A DNA stretch of 64,000 nt from JANMOK01 sp031415055 (GCA_031415055.1 JANOQZ010000010.1:34164-98163); one strand, 5' to 3'. Counted from the stretch's first letter, positions 27,993 through 37,684 are shown. The notes: generated from the letters alone by a model not told the origin. Translations and numbers: made by a program.

Positions 27993-29651
27993 GTGGCTGA
28001 CAAGTTTCGGATGACATTGGCGCAGTTGAACCCGGTTGTCGGCGATATTGCCGGGAATTCGGCCAAAGCGCTGTCGGCATTTGAAGCGGGTCGCAAAGCC
28101 GGTGCCGATTTTGTGGGCACGACCGAGATGTTTTTGGTCGGTTATCAGGCGCAGGATTTGGTGACGAAGCAGGCGTTTTTGGCGGCGGCGCGGGCGGAAA
28201 TCGATGTTTTGGCCAAAGCTTGTGCCGATGGTCCGGCACTGGGGATTGGTGCGCCTATCCGCGAAGATGGCAAGATATTCAACGCCTATTTCGTGTTGCA
28301 GAATGGCGCGGTCAAAGCGCGGGTTCTGAAACACGAATTGCCCAACACGCATGTGTTTGACGAGCACCGCTATTTCAGCGCCGGGCCAATTTCAGGGCCG
28401 GTGCAGGTTGGTCCAGTGCGGTTGGGCATTCCGATTTGCGAAGATGCTTGGCATGTGCCGGTGTGCGAAACTTTGGCCGAAACCGGGGCCGAGATTCTGT
28501 TCGTGCCCAACGGCTCGCCCTATTACCGCAACAAGTTCGATCGGCGTATTCAGACTATGCTGAACCGCGTGGTCGAGACCGATTTGCCGATGGTCTATCT
28601 CAACATGACCGGTGGGCAGGACGATCAGGTGTTTGATGGCGGTTCGTTCGTGTTGAACGAAGGTGGGCATCTGGCGGTGCAGATGCCGGTTTTCGACGAC
28701 GTGATATTTGACGTTGATTTTGAGCGTGGGTCTGCTGGGTGGCGGGCGGCGATAGGTGAAACGGCGTTGCATCCCGATGCGTGGGAGCAGGATTACCGCG
28801 CGATGGTGCAATCTTTGCGGGATTATCTGGGGAAATCGCGGATTTCCAAGGTGTTGCTGGGCCTGTCGGGTGGCGTTGATTCGGCGTTGGTGGCGGTGAT
28901 TGCAGTCGATGCGATTGGGGCCAGCAATGTGCGCTGCGTGATGTTGCCTTCGGTTTTTACGGCGGAAACCTCGCTGCGGGATGCGGGTGAAGTTGCACGG
29001 TTGTTGGGGTGTCGGTTTGATACGGTGTCGATAAGCGCTGGCCAAGATGCCGTCTTGGGGTCGTTGGAACCACTGTTTGCGGGCACTAAAGCCGGTGTGA
29101 CCGAAGAAAATATTCAGTCCCGCCTGCGCGGGCTGATGCTGATGGCATTGTCCAACAAATTTGGCGAAATGCTGCTGACGACCGGGAACAAGTCCGAGGT
29201 CGCGGTTGGCTATTGCACGATCTATGGCGATATGGCGGGTGGGTATAACCCGTTGAAAGACTTGTATAAAACGCGGGTGTTTGAGACCTGCCGCTGGCGC
29301 AATGCCAACCATCGGCCTTGGATGCTGGGGCCGAAAGGCGTGGTGATACCGCCGCGGGTGATCGACAAACCGCCCACCGCCGAATTGCGGGCAAACCAGC
29401 GCGACGATGATTCACTGCCGCCCTATCCGGTGCTGGATGTTATTCTGGAGAAATTGGTCGAGGACGAGGGTTCAGTCGCCGATTGCGTGGCGCTGGGGTT
29501 TGATCTGGCGACGGTGAAAAAGGTCGAGGCGCTGCTGTATGGGGCGGAATGGAAGCGGTTTCAGGCGGCACCGGGAACCCGATTGTCGCGTCGGGCGTTT
29601 TGGTTGGATCGACGCTATCCCATTGTGAACCGGTGGCGAGACGGGGCCTGA
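27993..29651 (+). CDS. nadE: Glutamine-dependent NAD+ synthetase
   Basis: Amidates nicotinate adenine dinucleotide to NAD+. 552 residues, the two-domain form. An N-terminal nitrilase-type glutaminase (Glu in TTEMFLVGY, Lys in KHELPN, Cys in ICEDAW) is followed by the C-terminal synthetase with the P-loop LGLSGGVDSALVA near residue 290 and TTGNKSEVAVGY. GTG at 27993 is preceded by AAAGGA at a suitable distance; an in-frame ATG six codons later is the alternative. It is transcribed away from the MORN gene. Confidence 0.96.
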   Translation: MADKFRMTLAQLNPVVGDIAGNSAKALSAFEAGRKAGADFVGTTEMFLVGYQAQDLVTKQAFLAAARAEIDVLAKACADGPALGIGAPIREDGKIFNAYFVLQNGAVKARVLKHELPNTHVFDEHRYFSAGPISGPVQVGPVRLGIPICEDAWHVPVCETLAETGAEILFVPNGSPYYRNKFDRRIQTMLNRVVETDLPMVYLNMTGGQDDQVFDGGSFVLNEGGHLAVQMPVFDDVIFDVDFERGSAGWRAAIGETALHPDAWEQDYRAMVQSLRDYLGKSRISKVLLGLSGGVDSALVAVIAVDAIGASNVRCVMLPSVFTAETSLRDAGEVARLLGCRFDTVSISAGQDAVLGSLEPLFAGTKAGVTEENIQSRLRGLMLMALSNKFGEMLLTTGNKSEVAVGYCTIYGDMAGGYNPLKDLYKTRVFETCRWRNANHRPWMLGPKGVVIPPRVIDKPPTAELRANQRDDDSLPPYPVLDVILEKLVEDEGSVADCVALGFDLATVKKVEALLYGAEWKRFQAAPGTRLSRRAFWLDRRYPIVNRWRDGA

Positions 29652-29657
29652 TATTCG

Positions 29658-30596
29658 CTAGTGGCCGTCGGTTTTCTTGTACCATTGGATGGCGGGCCGG
29701 AAGTAAGAGCCGAGCATTCCGGTTGCCGATGCGAAATGGGCAAATCCGGTGAATACGCGCGTCAACCCTGCCGTTTCGTTGACGAGCAGTTGAACCCCGC
29801 CAATCAGGATCAATCCAATCCCAAAGGCCAGATACCGGTAAATCGTGTGCACAATCGAAAGGAAAGCAGCAACTGGGTTGCGATTTTTCCGCAGCACCCG
29901 CGCCACATTCTGCCCATTGCGAATCTGTCTTTTGAAGTAATAGCCAAGACTTGCCCGACTTTCGATCAGCCGCTCAAAAACAATTGCTTCTTCGACCCAG
30001 ATGATTTGCCCGGCCAGTTTGCGCGCCCGGTAGAAAAAATCCAAGTCTTCGCCGCCAGACAGGCCGAAACCCAAGTCGAATCGCAATCCCAAGCCGTCTT
30101 TTGCAATGACTTCCCGGCTGAAAAAGGAATTTGCCGTTGAAATGATATTCGGTTTCTTGCCGGTTGGTATTGGGCGTCCATCGATTCTTGGGTACCACAA
30201 CGGCATCGTCTCGGGATAAATATAGCGGGTGCGGCCAATAAACAGTCGTGAATTCGGATAATTCCTAGTGGCCGCAATGTAATTCACCAAACAATCGGGG
30301 GCAATTTCGCCATCGTCGTCGCAGGTGGCGACCCAATCGGCACCTAGCCGCAGGGCTTCAACCAATGCCCGGTTTCGTGCCGCAGATATTCCTTGTTCGC
30401 GTTCTTGGAAATAGTGCACAGGAATTTTGCCGGTCCGCTTTTCGACCAGTTCGCGCACATTTTCGGTATCGTCGTTTTCTACCACAATCGCGAAAACGTA
30501 AGCTCCATCCGGGATTGTTACCGCATTCAATGCGTGCAAGGCGGCTTCAAGTTGAATGGGCCTGCGTCGGGTGCAAATCGTAACTGCGATTTTCAT
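29658..30596 (-). CDS. Family 2 glycosyltransferase, membrane-associated
   Basis: A 312-residue GT-A enzyme. It begins MKIAVTICTRRRP and carries the DDDGE metal site in WVATCDDDGEIAP and SGGEDLDFFYRARKLAG in the acceptor half. Two hydrophobic segments near the C-terminus (about 240-280) suggest membrane attachment. ATG at 30596 was preferred to a TTG four codons upstream. It converges with nadE (6 bp gap). The probable role is surface polysaccharide synthesis; donor and acceptor are unknown. Confidence 0.85.
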   Translation of the reverse strand: MKIAVTICTRRRPIQLEAALHALNAVTIPDGAYVFAIVVENDDTENVRELVEKRTGKIPVHYFQEREQGISAARNRALVEALRLGADWVATCDDDGEIAPDCLVNYIAATRNYPNSRLFIGRTRYIYPETMPLWYPRIDGRPIPTGKKPNIISTANSFFSREVIAKDGLGLRFDLGFGLSGGEDLDFFYRARKLAGQIIWVEEAIVFERLIESRASLGYYFKRQIRNGQNVARVLRKNRNPVAAFLSIVHTIYRYLAFGIGLILIGGVQLLVNETAGLTRVFTGFAHFASATGMLGSYFRPAIQWYKKTDGH

Positions 30597-30696
30597 AGTG
30601 TTCTGCAATGGCTGTGTATTTGAAATTTCTCAAGAATCAACAGCACGGCATGCTCGCAGCTTGGAGTTGCCGACGGAAACCACTGTCCGACCAAAC

Positions 30697-30731
30697 AAAA
30701 AAAACAAACGCGAGCCAAAGGGCTCGCGCTT
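30697..30731 (-). terminator. Intrinsic terminator after the small membrane protein gene
   Basis: On the minus strand, CGCGAGCC-CTTT-GGCTCGCG forms an 8-bp GC-rich stem, then GTTTGTTTTTTTTG gives the U tract. It lies about 30 bp downstream of the gene ending at 30760. Confidence 0.85.
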
Positions 30732-30759
30732 GCTCTAATCATCAACGAAAGTTGGAAAC

Positions 30760-30963
30760 TTAGTTTCCTGAGTCGCTGCTGGACACTGCCAAAGCAACAA
30801 GTCCGATGGCCAAGAGTGGGATCAGCCATGCGCCTGAACCGCCCATCGAACCAGCTGGTTCTGCCATTACTTCGGCTTCCACCGGAGCTTCGAATACCAA
30901 GTTACCGGCATAAGCGGTACCGGCAAAAATAAGGCCTGCAATCGTAAGTTTGATAAGTTTCAT
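30760..30963 (-). CDS. Small exported membrane protein
   Basis: A 67-residue protein. An N-terminal signal (MKLIKLTIAGLIFAGTAYA) is followed by an acidic segment (EAPVEAEVMAEP) and a C-terminal hydrophobic segment (WLIPLLAIGLVALAV) ending SSSDSGN. GGAG precedes the ATG at 30963 by 6 bases. It is a single-gene unit with its own strong terminator. Function unknown; similar tiny proteins are common in Rhodobacterales. Confidence 0.75.
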   Translation of the reverse strand: MKLIKLTIAGLIFAGTAYAGNLVFEAPVEAEVMAEPAGSMGGSGAWLIPLLAIGLVALAVSSSDSGN

Positions 30964-31443
30964 CACTGTCTCCGACACGTTTTGCGGACTGGATCAAGCC
31001 AGCCCTGTGATTGACGTAATGATGGTTAGGTCAATTTGAAAAACAAATCAATGCACTGAATAGCTATTTTTATACGGGTGCGGACAAATTGCGTCATTGC
31101 GGCAACTATCTGCCGTAGCGGAGGCAAAATACTGGGCAGAAATGCGCAATTTGGCAGCATGTTCACACGCCTCAAAAACGCAAAGGCAGGCTCGAATCGC
31201 TAAATTCCATGTGAAATTGCCCCAAAACCTGGAATTTCCTGTCTGAGAGCAGTTCTTCCAACGTTTACGGCGTATAATTCAATTTAGCATCGGCGCGTAA
31301 AGCGTTGATGATAAAGTGTTTCCCGAACGCAACGCTAAGGCAGCAACTTTGAATTTTGGATCTGAAACTGTTGACGTCTTACTTTCACCATTTTTAGATT
31401 CAACAATGTTGGTTAAGTGATTTTCGAATTTGGAGCCGTGCCC
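30964..31443. other. Intergenic region, no gene recognised
   Basis: About 480 bp between two divergent small membrane-protein genes. It is AT-rich around 31020-31070 and must contain the promoters of both. I found no RNA gene or riboswitch that I can name and no convincing ORF. Confidence 0.4.
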
Positions 31444-31632
31444 ATGTCGTCTGCTTCGGTTACATTGCTTGGAATGGCATTTGTTTTGGCAGTGCTACTG
31501 GCGGGTTTAACCCTTTCGGTTGGTTATGGAATCATTGCAGCGTTCGCCGCTTACGCCTTTGGCGGCTCGGCCTGTTTGCTGTTGATGGCGGTTGGCTCTT
31601 CTTTGCAGGATTTGGAATTCGGCAATCGCTGA
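31444..31632 (+). CDS. Small two-segment membrane protein
   Basis: A 62-residue protein with two hydrophobic segments (VTLLGMAFVLAVLLAGLTLS and IIAAFAAYAFGGSACLLLMA) and a short acidic tail. ATG at 31444 has GGAG 8 bases upstream; the frame is open for nine more codons to a GTG. No family recognised. Confidence 0.55.
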   Translation: MSSASVTLLGMAFVLAVLLAGLTLSVGYGIIAAFAAYAFGGSACLLLMAVGSSLQDLEFGNR

Positions 31633-31710
31633 ATAGTGCCGGCTTCCTGAAACCCAACGACATTGGATTCTTGACACAGCGCAGAGTTTAGCGGCAATTT
31701 CAATTCCAGT

Positions 31711-31786
<76 letters not shown>

Positions 31787-31795
31787 AGTTCCTCG

Positions 31796-32620
31796 TCACT
31801 TAAACCCGCTCATCGCGATGCCTTGCACGAAATGTCGTTGTGCCAGCAAAAATGCGAGCAGGATAGGCGCGACGCTGATGAACGACGCCGCCATCATCAA
31901 AGGCCATTGCGCCTGGTATTGGGTTCTGAACAGGGCGAGACCAACGGTCAAAGTCGTTTTCTCCAAATCCGAGGGCAGATAGATCAGAGCTGAAAACAAG
32001 TCATTCCATGAAAACAGGAAAGCAAAAATCGCGAATGCGGCTAGCGCGGGTTTGGACAGCGGCAAATAGATTGTGAAGAAAATCCGCGCCAGCGAGGCAC
32101 CGTCGATGCGGGCGGCTTCGGCCAGTTCGATCGGGATGGTCAGGAAATACTGCCGCATCAGGAACACGCCAAACGCGCCGCCTAGGAAACTGGGCAGATA
32201 CAGCGGCACTTGCGTGCCATAGAGGCCAAGGGTTTTGAAGATGATGAATTGCGGAATGGTGGTGACTTGGCTTGGCACCATCAGCGTGACCAGCAACAAA
32301 ACGAACAAAAATTGCCGTCCTGGAAAACGGATCGTCGCAAAAATGAAAGCCGCCATTGAACAGGTCAGCAATTGGCCAAAAGTCGAGATTGCCGCGATCT
32401 TGAACGAATTCCACAACAGCAAATGGAACGGCATGATTTGGAACAGTTTGGGGTAATTGGCCAGCGTCGCATGGTCAGGGATCAGCGACAAAGTGTATTG
32501 TTCAGACGTGTCTTTCAGCGATGTCGCAACCATCCAGACAAACGGGCCAGTCATAATCACTGCGCCAAATAAAAGCAGGGCAAAAGCCGACCAATCCCCT
32601 AGGTTCAGGCGGCGTTTCAT
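31796..32620 (-). CDS. Carbohydrate ABC transporter permease (MalG/UgpE type)
   Basis: A 274-residue inner-membrane permease with six hydrophobic segments and the EAA loop ELAEAARIDGASLARIFF. The C-terminal HFVQGIAMSGFK is typical of the CUT1 family second permease. It overlaps the first permease by 4 bp and is the last gene of the operon, ending beside tRNA-Ala on the other strand. Confidence 0.93.
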   Translation of the reverse strand: MKRRLNLGDWSAFALLLFGAVIMTGPFVWMVATSLKDTSEQYTLSLIPDHATLANYPKLFQIMPFHLLLWNSFKIAAISTFGQLLTCSMAAFIFATIRFPGRQFLFVLLLVTLMVPSQVTTIPQFIIFKTLGLYGTQVPLYLPSFLGGAFGVFLMRQYFLTIPIELAEAARIDGASLARIFFTIYLPLSKPALAAFAIFAFLFSWNDLFSALIYLPSDLEKTTLTVGLALFRTQYQAQWPLMMAASFISVAPILLAFLLAQRHFVQGIAMSGFK

Positions 32621-33501
32621 GCCCGGTCCCAGTGTTTCTGGATGCGAAAATACACCAGCGTCAGCGCGAAAATAATGGCGGTCAGCACAACGGCCTGCGC
32701 CGCCGCATCACCCATGCGGAAAAACCGGAAGCCGGATCGATAGATCGAAAACACCAGCGTGGGCATGGTGGAGTTGCCGTTGCCGAGGCGTGTCAGAATG
32801 TAAATGTAGTCGAAAGCTTGGAAAGCGTGGATTGTCGCCAGCACGGCTTGAAAGAACAGGCTGGGTGCCATTGCTGGCAGGGTGATGTAGATCAGCCGTT
32901 GCCAAGCCGTGGCGCCGTCGATGCGGGCCACTTCGTAGTGTTCGCGCGGGATGGCTTGTAGACCGGCGAGAAAGATAATCATCCCCTCACCAATTGCGCC
33001 CCAGACGTTGACGATGACGACCGAATAAAGCGCCATATTGGGGCTGAGCCATGAAACCGGATTGCCGCCAAGCCCCGTTATAATGGCGTTCAAAACGCCG
33101 CGATCTTCAGCATACATCCAAGTCCAGATCAAGCCCACTGCCGTGGGTGAAGAGATGACGGGTAAGAAATACAGCGCCCGAAACAGGCCAACGCCTTTGA
33201 TCTTGCGGTTCAGCATCAGTGCGACGGCAAGGGACAACACAAGCGTCAGTGGAACATAAAGGGCGGAAAAGGCGAAGGTGTTCCAGAGTGAGCGCGTGAA
33301 CATGCGGTCACTGGGAAGGTCAGTGTAGTTCTCGACTCCGGCATAGGTTACCGGGGTCAGCAAGTCCCAATCGGTGAAGCTGAGGCCGATAGTGGCGGCG
33401 ATAGAGCCAAGGGTGCCGACGGCTAGGCCAAGAAGTGTGGGGGCTAGGAAAAGCAGCACCCAGAACCGCTCGCGGCCCAAGGGTCGCAGGCCGCCCATCA
33501 T
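32617..33501 (-). CDS. Carbohydrate ABC transporter permease (MalF/UgpA type)
   Basis: A 294-residue inner-membrane permease with six hydrophobic segments and the EAA loop HYEVARIDGATAWQRLIYI. The start is placed at MMGGLRPLGRERF (33501); an open extension upstream overlaps the binding-protein gene end and lacks features. Both tandem ATG codons fall in the 7-base loop of a perfect 11-bp hairpin (33485-33513), which may limit expression relative to the binding protein. Confidence 0.9.
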   Translation of the reverse strand: MMGGLRPLGRERFWVLLFLAPTLLGLAVGTLGSIAATIGLSFTDWDLLTPVTYAGVENYTDLPSDRMFTRSLWNTFAFSALYVPLTLVLSLAVALMLNRKIKGVGLFRALYFLPVISSPTAVGLIWTWMYAEDRGVLNAIITGLGGNPVSWLSPNMALYSVVIVNVWGAIGEGMIIFLAGLQAIPREHYEVARIDGATAWQRLIYITLPAMAPSLFFQAVLATIHAFQAFDYIYILTRLGNGNSTMPTLVFSIYRSGFRFFRMGDAAAQAVVLTAIIFALTLVYFRIQKHWDRA

Positions 33502-33513
33502 CGGCGGCCTGCG
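33485..33513 (-). promoter_or_regulatory. Hairpin with the permease start codons in its loop
   Basis: CGCAGGCCGCC (minus strand) and GGCGGCCTGCG form a perfect 11-bp, very GC-rich stem; the loop GATGATG holds two in-frame ATG codons of the first permease. It lies 17 bp after the stop of the binding-protein gene, where such hairpins often protect the upstream mRNA and reduce downstream translation. Confidence 0.7.
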
Positions 33514-33529
33514 TTCGGTTGGTTTGGTT

Positions 33530-34780
33530 TCACTTGTTGCGTGCCAAAGCGTCGTCACCACCGGCGACGGCTTCGGCCAAGGCTTCTTCCAGCGGCAATT
33601 GTTCGGTCCACGCCAGGTTCAATGCGTCACCCATCGCGGCGGACCATTCTTCATAGCCGCGGAACACGGGTTTGAGATGCGCATAGGCCAAGGCATCGAC
33701 GAAAAGCTGGTGATTGATCGGGGTTGGCTGCTCCAGATACGCCGGGCTGGCTGCCACGCTTTCACGGATCGGAATGGCAAGGCCAATTTTGGCCAGTTCC
33801 GATTGGCCCGCGTCGCCAAAGGCGTATTTGACAAATTCCCAAGCGGCATCGGGATTTTTGCTGTCTTTGGCGATAACAAAACCGGCACTATTCACCCCGG
33901 TCGCGCGTCCCGCCGGGCCGATTGGCAAAGGCGCGACATCAAAGTTAAGCTTTGCTTCGTTATATTCGGGCACCGACCAGTGGCCGGATACGCCCATCGC
34001 CGAAATGCCCGAAAGGAACCCGTCCCAACCATATTGTTCCAACTGCTGGGCGGTGGGCATGGATTTATCGGTCAGCCACATATCGGCAATTAATTGGAAA
34101 CCTGCCATTGCTTCTTCGCTGTCGATCAGGGTTTTGCCAGCCGGAATATCAACGATATCACCGCCATGCGCCCAGATCACTGCGCCCCAAAACGGTTCAG
34201 GGTCCAATGCTTCGGCCCAGAAACCCCATTGGTCGGTCGATCCATCGCCGTCTTTATCCAGAGTCAGTGATTTGGCCGCCGCGCGGAAATCGTCGTATGT
34301 CCAAGTGTCATTAGGATAGGCGACACCGGAAGCATCAAACATATCTTTGTTGTAGTACAAAACAATGGTCTGGAAATCGCGCGGCAGGCCGTAAATGCCG
34401 TCGCGCGTTTTGTAAGCTTCCATCGTGACCGGGTAAACTCCGTCGAGGATTGAAGGATCGGCGTCGATATAGGGTTGCAGGTTCAACAATACCCCGCGCG
34501 ACTGCCAATCGGGATATAGCGGCGCGTCCATTGCAAACACATCTGGCGGAGTACCCCCGGCCATCAGAACGCGAATTTTCTCCCAATAGGTATCCCAATC
34601 GCTGACTTCGACGGTGACTTTGATGTCGGGATGTTGCGCCTCAAACCCGGCGACAATGGCTTTCCAGACCGCGCCCTCCTGCGGGCTGCCCCAAAGCTGA
34701 TAGGTAATTTCGGACTGGGCAAAGGCATTGCTGCCCAAACCAAAGATCAGTGCGGTGGCTAGTGTTAAGCGTTTCATCAT
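33530..34780 (-). CDS. Carbohydrate ABC transporter substrate-binding protein
   Basis: A 416-residue periplasmic binding protein of the family 1 extracellular solute-binding type. The signal peptide is MMKRLTLATALIFGLGSNAFAQ. The mature part includes ITYQLWGSPQEGAVWKAIV, VLLNLQPYIDAD and GFVIAKDSKNPDAAWEFVKY. It overlaps the amidohydrolase stop by 4 bp. The ligand is likely an oligosaccharide or sugar derivative but cannot be specified. Confidence 0.92.
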   Translation of the reverse strand: MMKRLTLATALIFGLGSNAFAQSEITYQLWGSPQEGAVWKAIVAGFEAQHPDIKVTVEVSDWDTYWEKIRVLMAGGTPPDVFAMDAPLYPDWQSRGVLLNLQPYIDADPSILDGVYPVTMEAYKTRDGIYGLPRDFQTIVLYYNKDMFDASGVAYPNDTWTYDDFRAAAKSLTLDKDGDGSTDQWGFWAEALDPEPFWGAVIWAHGGDIVDIPAGKTLIDSEEAMAGFQLIADMWLTDKSMPTAQQLEQYGWDGFLSGISAMGVSGHWSVPEYNEAKLNFDVAPLPIGPAGRATGVNSAGFVIAKDSKNPDAAWEFVKYAFGDAGQSELAKIGLAIPIRESVAASPAYLEQPTPINHQLFVDALAYAHLKPVFRGYEEWSAAMGDALNLAWTEQLPLEEALAEAVAGGDDALARNK

Positions 34781-35850
34781 GCTCCCCTTGTTATGGTGCC
34801 TGTTTGAAGCAACAGGCGATTGGCATTGTTGAAATAGATTTTGTCCAGCACGTCGCGCGGCAGACCCAAACCATAAATGCGCCAGCGGCCTTGGCCGGGA
34901 ACCACGTCGGAACCGTAGTCGAAATATTCGTCTTCTGTCTCCAAAAACCTTGCATAGATTTGGTAGGTGGCAAGGTCTGGTCCGGCGTCGATGCCAAAAA
35001 GGATGCGGTCAGAGTGGCGCAGGAAGAAGCGTTTCGATGTATAGGGCTGGCGACCTAGCTCGCTGATACGGGCGGAAATATCGACGTGAAAGTTCGGGCA
35101 TTCGTCAAGCAAGGCGCTGACCCAAGCCAGGTTTTCCGAATAACAGCCGACATGGGCTCCGATGAAAGTTGTGTTCGGTTGGCGGCGAATGAGACGGGCG
35201 AAAGCGTCGATGAGGGTGGTGAACGACGGAAACGGCGGCGCGAACTGCCAATCAGGGTGGGCGTGCAGTTCTTCCCAGCGTTCGTTTTTTGGGGTTACAG
35301 GGTCAAAAAAAGCAACCGGATCGGCGATGTGGATAAGGACAGGAAGGTTGAGTTCGGCGCAAATCGCCCAGACCGGATCGAGACCGGGGTCGTCGATGGC
35401 GACAAGATTATTGTTTTGGTCGCGCACATGCAGGCCGAAATTTTTCCAGATTTTGAGACCTTGTGCCCCACGCGCGGCTTGGGCGCGCAAACGTTTGGCG
35501 GAGTTTTCGCCGAATTTGTCGCCTTCCTCGGGCCATTTCGTCCAATCAACGCCACCGAACAGGCAAAATCTTTCCGGCGCGGCTTGTTTGAATTTCCGCA
35601 GTCGTTGGTCAAGAATTGCCTCGCCCCAACCGCCGTCAAGATCGACATAGGTGGTGACATGGGCGTCGTCCAACCGGTCGATAAGTTCGGAAACTGGCCG
35701 GTTCGACCAGCCGCCGCCAAAATCGGGGCCAAGGTGGTTGTGGGCATCGATGAAAGGGCGATAGGGGCCAGTGATATCTGTGGTTGGCACCGTCAACCGC
35801 GATTGCGGTTGATAATCTGCCAACGCGAGCGGTTTGGGATTGTCAGCCAA
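34777..35850 (-). CDS. Amidohydrolase_2-family protein (possible lactonase)
   Basis: A metal-dependent hydrolase-fold protein of about 357 residues. FIDAHNHLGPD near the N-terminus is the first metal motif; LIHIADP, FIGAHVGCYSENL and ILFGIDAG follow and carry the remaining ligands. The likely start is a TTG at 35850, overlapping the ATPase stop (TTGGCTGA). Family members include lactonases and decarboxylases; with the adjacent sugar transporter and SDR dehydrogenase, hydrolysis of a sugar lactone is a reasonable inference. Confidence 0.75.
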   Translation of the reverse strand: MADNPKPLALADYQPQSRLTVPTTDITGPYRPFIDAHNHLGPDFGGGWSNRPVSELIDRLDDAHVTTYVDLDGGWGEAILDQRLRKFKQAAPERFCLFGGVDWTKWPEEGDKFGENSAKRLRAQAARGAQGLKIWKNFGLHVRDQNNNLVAIDDPGLDPVWAICAELNLPVLIHIADPVAFFDPVTPKNERWEELHAHPDWQFAPPFPSFTTLIDAFARLIRRQPNTTFIGAHVGCYSENLAWVSALLDECPNFHVDISARISELGRQPYTSKRFFLRHSDRILFGIDAGPDLATYQIYARFLETEDEYFDYGSDVVPGQGRWRIYGLGLPRDVLDKIYFNNANRLLLQTGTITRGA

Positions 35851-36895
35851 GGCGCGCACCGGTTTCGCTGTTGAACAGATGCAGTGCACCGGGTTTTGGC
35901 AGAAGGCCGATTATATCACCCTTGGCAATTGAATGGCGGTCGTTGAGGACGACGTTCAGGAATTGATCGCCAACTTTGGCGTTGATGAACATCGTCGCGC
36001 CGGTGGTTTCGACGCGTTCAATGCGGGCTTTGATGGCAGCGGATTCGGGCGCGGCAATGTCGATATGTTCGGGGCGCAGGCCACAGATGACCGGCCCATC
36101 GGGCACAGTTACGGTCAAGGAAAGCCGAATTTCCGCCGCTTGAAAATGACCGTTTTCCACCCGACCCGTGATCTGATTCATCGCTGGCGACCCGATAAAA
36201 CCGCCGACAAATGCGTTTGCCGGGCGGTCATACAAATCCAACGGCAGTCCAAATTGTTCAACTTTTCCCGCCCGCATCACCACGATTCGATCCGCCATTG
36301 TCATCGCTTCGACCTGATCGTGGGTGACATAGATCGAGGTGGTGCCCAACCTATCGTGCAAGCCACGAATTTCAGCCCGCATTTGCACGCGCAGCGCAGC
36401 ATCTAGGTTCGACAACGGCTCATCAAACAAAAACACCGCCGGACGCCGCACAATCGCCCGGCCCATCGCCACCCGCTGGCGCTGGCCGCCGGACAGGTGG
36501 CGTGGGTAACGGTCGAGATAATCGCTCATCCCCAGAATGGCGGCGGCTTCGCTGACGCGGGTGTCGATGTCTGTCTTTTGGCCGCCACGCAGTTTCAGCG
36601 AAAACGCCATGTTTTCGCGCACGTTCATGTGCGGATACAGCGCGTAGTTTTGGAACACCATCGCGATGTCGCGCTGTTTTGGTTCGACTTCATTCACCAA
36701 CTTGCCGCCGATGGAAACGGTGCCGCCGGTGATATCTTCCAGCCCAGCAATCATCCGCAACAAGGTGGATTTGCCACAGCCAGACGGGCCGACAAGCGCG
36801 ACGAATTCGCCTTGTTGCACGTCGAAAGAAACCCCGTGCATGACCGGAAGCGAGCCGTAGCTTTTGTGCAGGTTGTGAATCTCGACCCCGGCCAT
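35843..36895 (-). CDS. Carbohydrate ABC transporter ATP-binding protein (UgpC/MalK type)
   Basis: A 350-residue ATPase. Walker A GPSGCGKST is near residue 37, the signature is LSGGQRQRVAMGRAIV and Walker B is VFLFDEPLSNLD. A C-terminal OB/TOBE region carries GLRPEHI. It pairs with the two CUT1 permeases of the same operon. It lies 3 bp after the SDR gene stop, consistent with one transcript. Confidence 0.93.
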   Translation of the reverse strand: MAGVEIHNLHKSYGSLPVMHGVSFDVQQGEFVALVGPSGCGKSTLLRMIAGLEDITGGTVSIGGKLVNEVEPKQRDIAMVFQNYALYPHMNVRENMAFSLKLRGGQKTDIDTRVSEAAAILGMSDYLDRYPRHLSGGQRQRVAMGRAIVRRPAVFLFDEPLSNLDAALRVQMRAEIRGLHDRLGTTSIYVTHDQVEAMTMADRIVVMRAGKVEQFGLPLDLYDRPANAFVGGFIGSPAMNQITGRVENGHFQAAEIRLSLTVTVPDGPVICGLRPEHIDIAAPESAAIKARIERVETTGATMFINAKVGDQFLNVVLNDRHSIAKGDIIGLLPKPGALHLFNSETGARLG

Positions 36896-36898
36896 GCG

Positions 36899-37684
36899 TC
36901 AAGCTTTCGGCAGAATGGCGGAAGGCATTTCCGGCAATGTCTGGCCGCCGTCGATGACAATGGTCTGCCCGGTGATATAGGCGGCTTCGTCGGAAACGAG
37001 AAAGCGCACCGCATGCGCGACTTCGGCGGGGGTGCCCAATCGGTGCAACGGCACCGCGGCGCGTTGGCGTTCGGCATATCCAGCGGATTGGTGCGCCTCA
37101 AACCCCTCGGTCAGGATATTGCCCGGTTCAACGGCATTGACGGTGATATTCCACGGGGCCCATTCTAGGGCGGCTGTGCGCATGAAGCCAAGGATACCGG
37201 CCTTGGTTGTGGCATAGGCCGCGTAACCGGGCGAAGAAACCCGTGGGCCGGTGATTGACGACAAGAATACAACGCGCCCGGATTTTTGGACTTGAAACTG
37301 CGGTAAACAGGCCTGTGCCATCAGGAATGGCCCCCGCAAGTTGACGGCCATAACCGCATCCCATTCTTCGACTTTTAAGGTGGCGATTGGCGTATTTGGA
37401 TATATTGCTGCGTTGGCCACGAGAATGTCGAGCCGACCAAAACGGGTAGTCGTATCGTCGATGGCCGCGGTCACATCCTTGGGGCTGGTCGTGTCGCAGT
37501 GGCGGAAAGTGACGTGTAAGCCTTCCTTGACAAAAGTTTTGGCGGCGGTTTCGCCAGCTTGGGTCTCGATACCGGTCATGACAACATTTGCACCGGCGCT
37601 CGCCAATTCGCGCACAATCGCCAAGCCAATGCCGCGCTGGGCACCGGTGACGATGGCAACCTTGTGTTTCAGATCCAACGCCAA
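36899..37684 (-). CDS. Short-chain dehydrogenase/reductase
   Basis: A 261-residue NAD(P)-dependent SDR. The cofactor motif is TGAQRGIGLAI near residue 14; NAAIYP, the catalytic Ser in LSSITGP and the YATTK motif (YxxxK) at about 158-163 are all present. The C-terminal GQTIVIDGGQTLP fits the FabG-like classical group. As first gene of the sugar transporter operon it probably oxidises the imported sugar. Confidence 0.9.
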   Translation of the reverse strand: MALDLKHKVAIVTGAQRGIGLAIVRELASAGANVVMTGIETQAGETAAKTFVKEGLHVTFRHCDTTSPKDVTAAIDDTTTRFGRLDILVANAAIYPNTPIATLKVEEWDAVMAVNLRGPFLMAQACLPQFQVQKSGRVVFLSSITGPRVSSPGYAAYATTKAGILGFMRTAALEWAPWNITVNAVEPGNILTEGFEAHQSAGYAERQRAAVPLHRLGTPAEVAHAVRFLVSDEAAYITGQTIVIDGGQTLPEMPSAILPKA

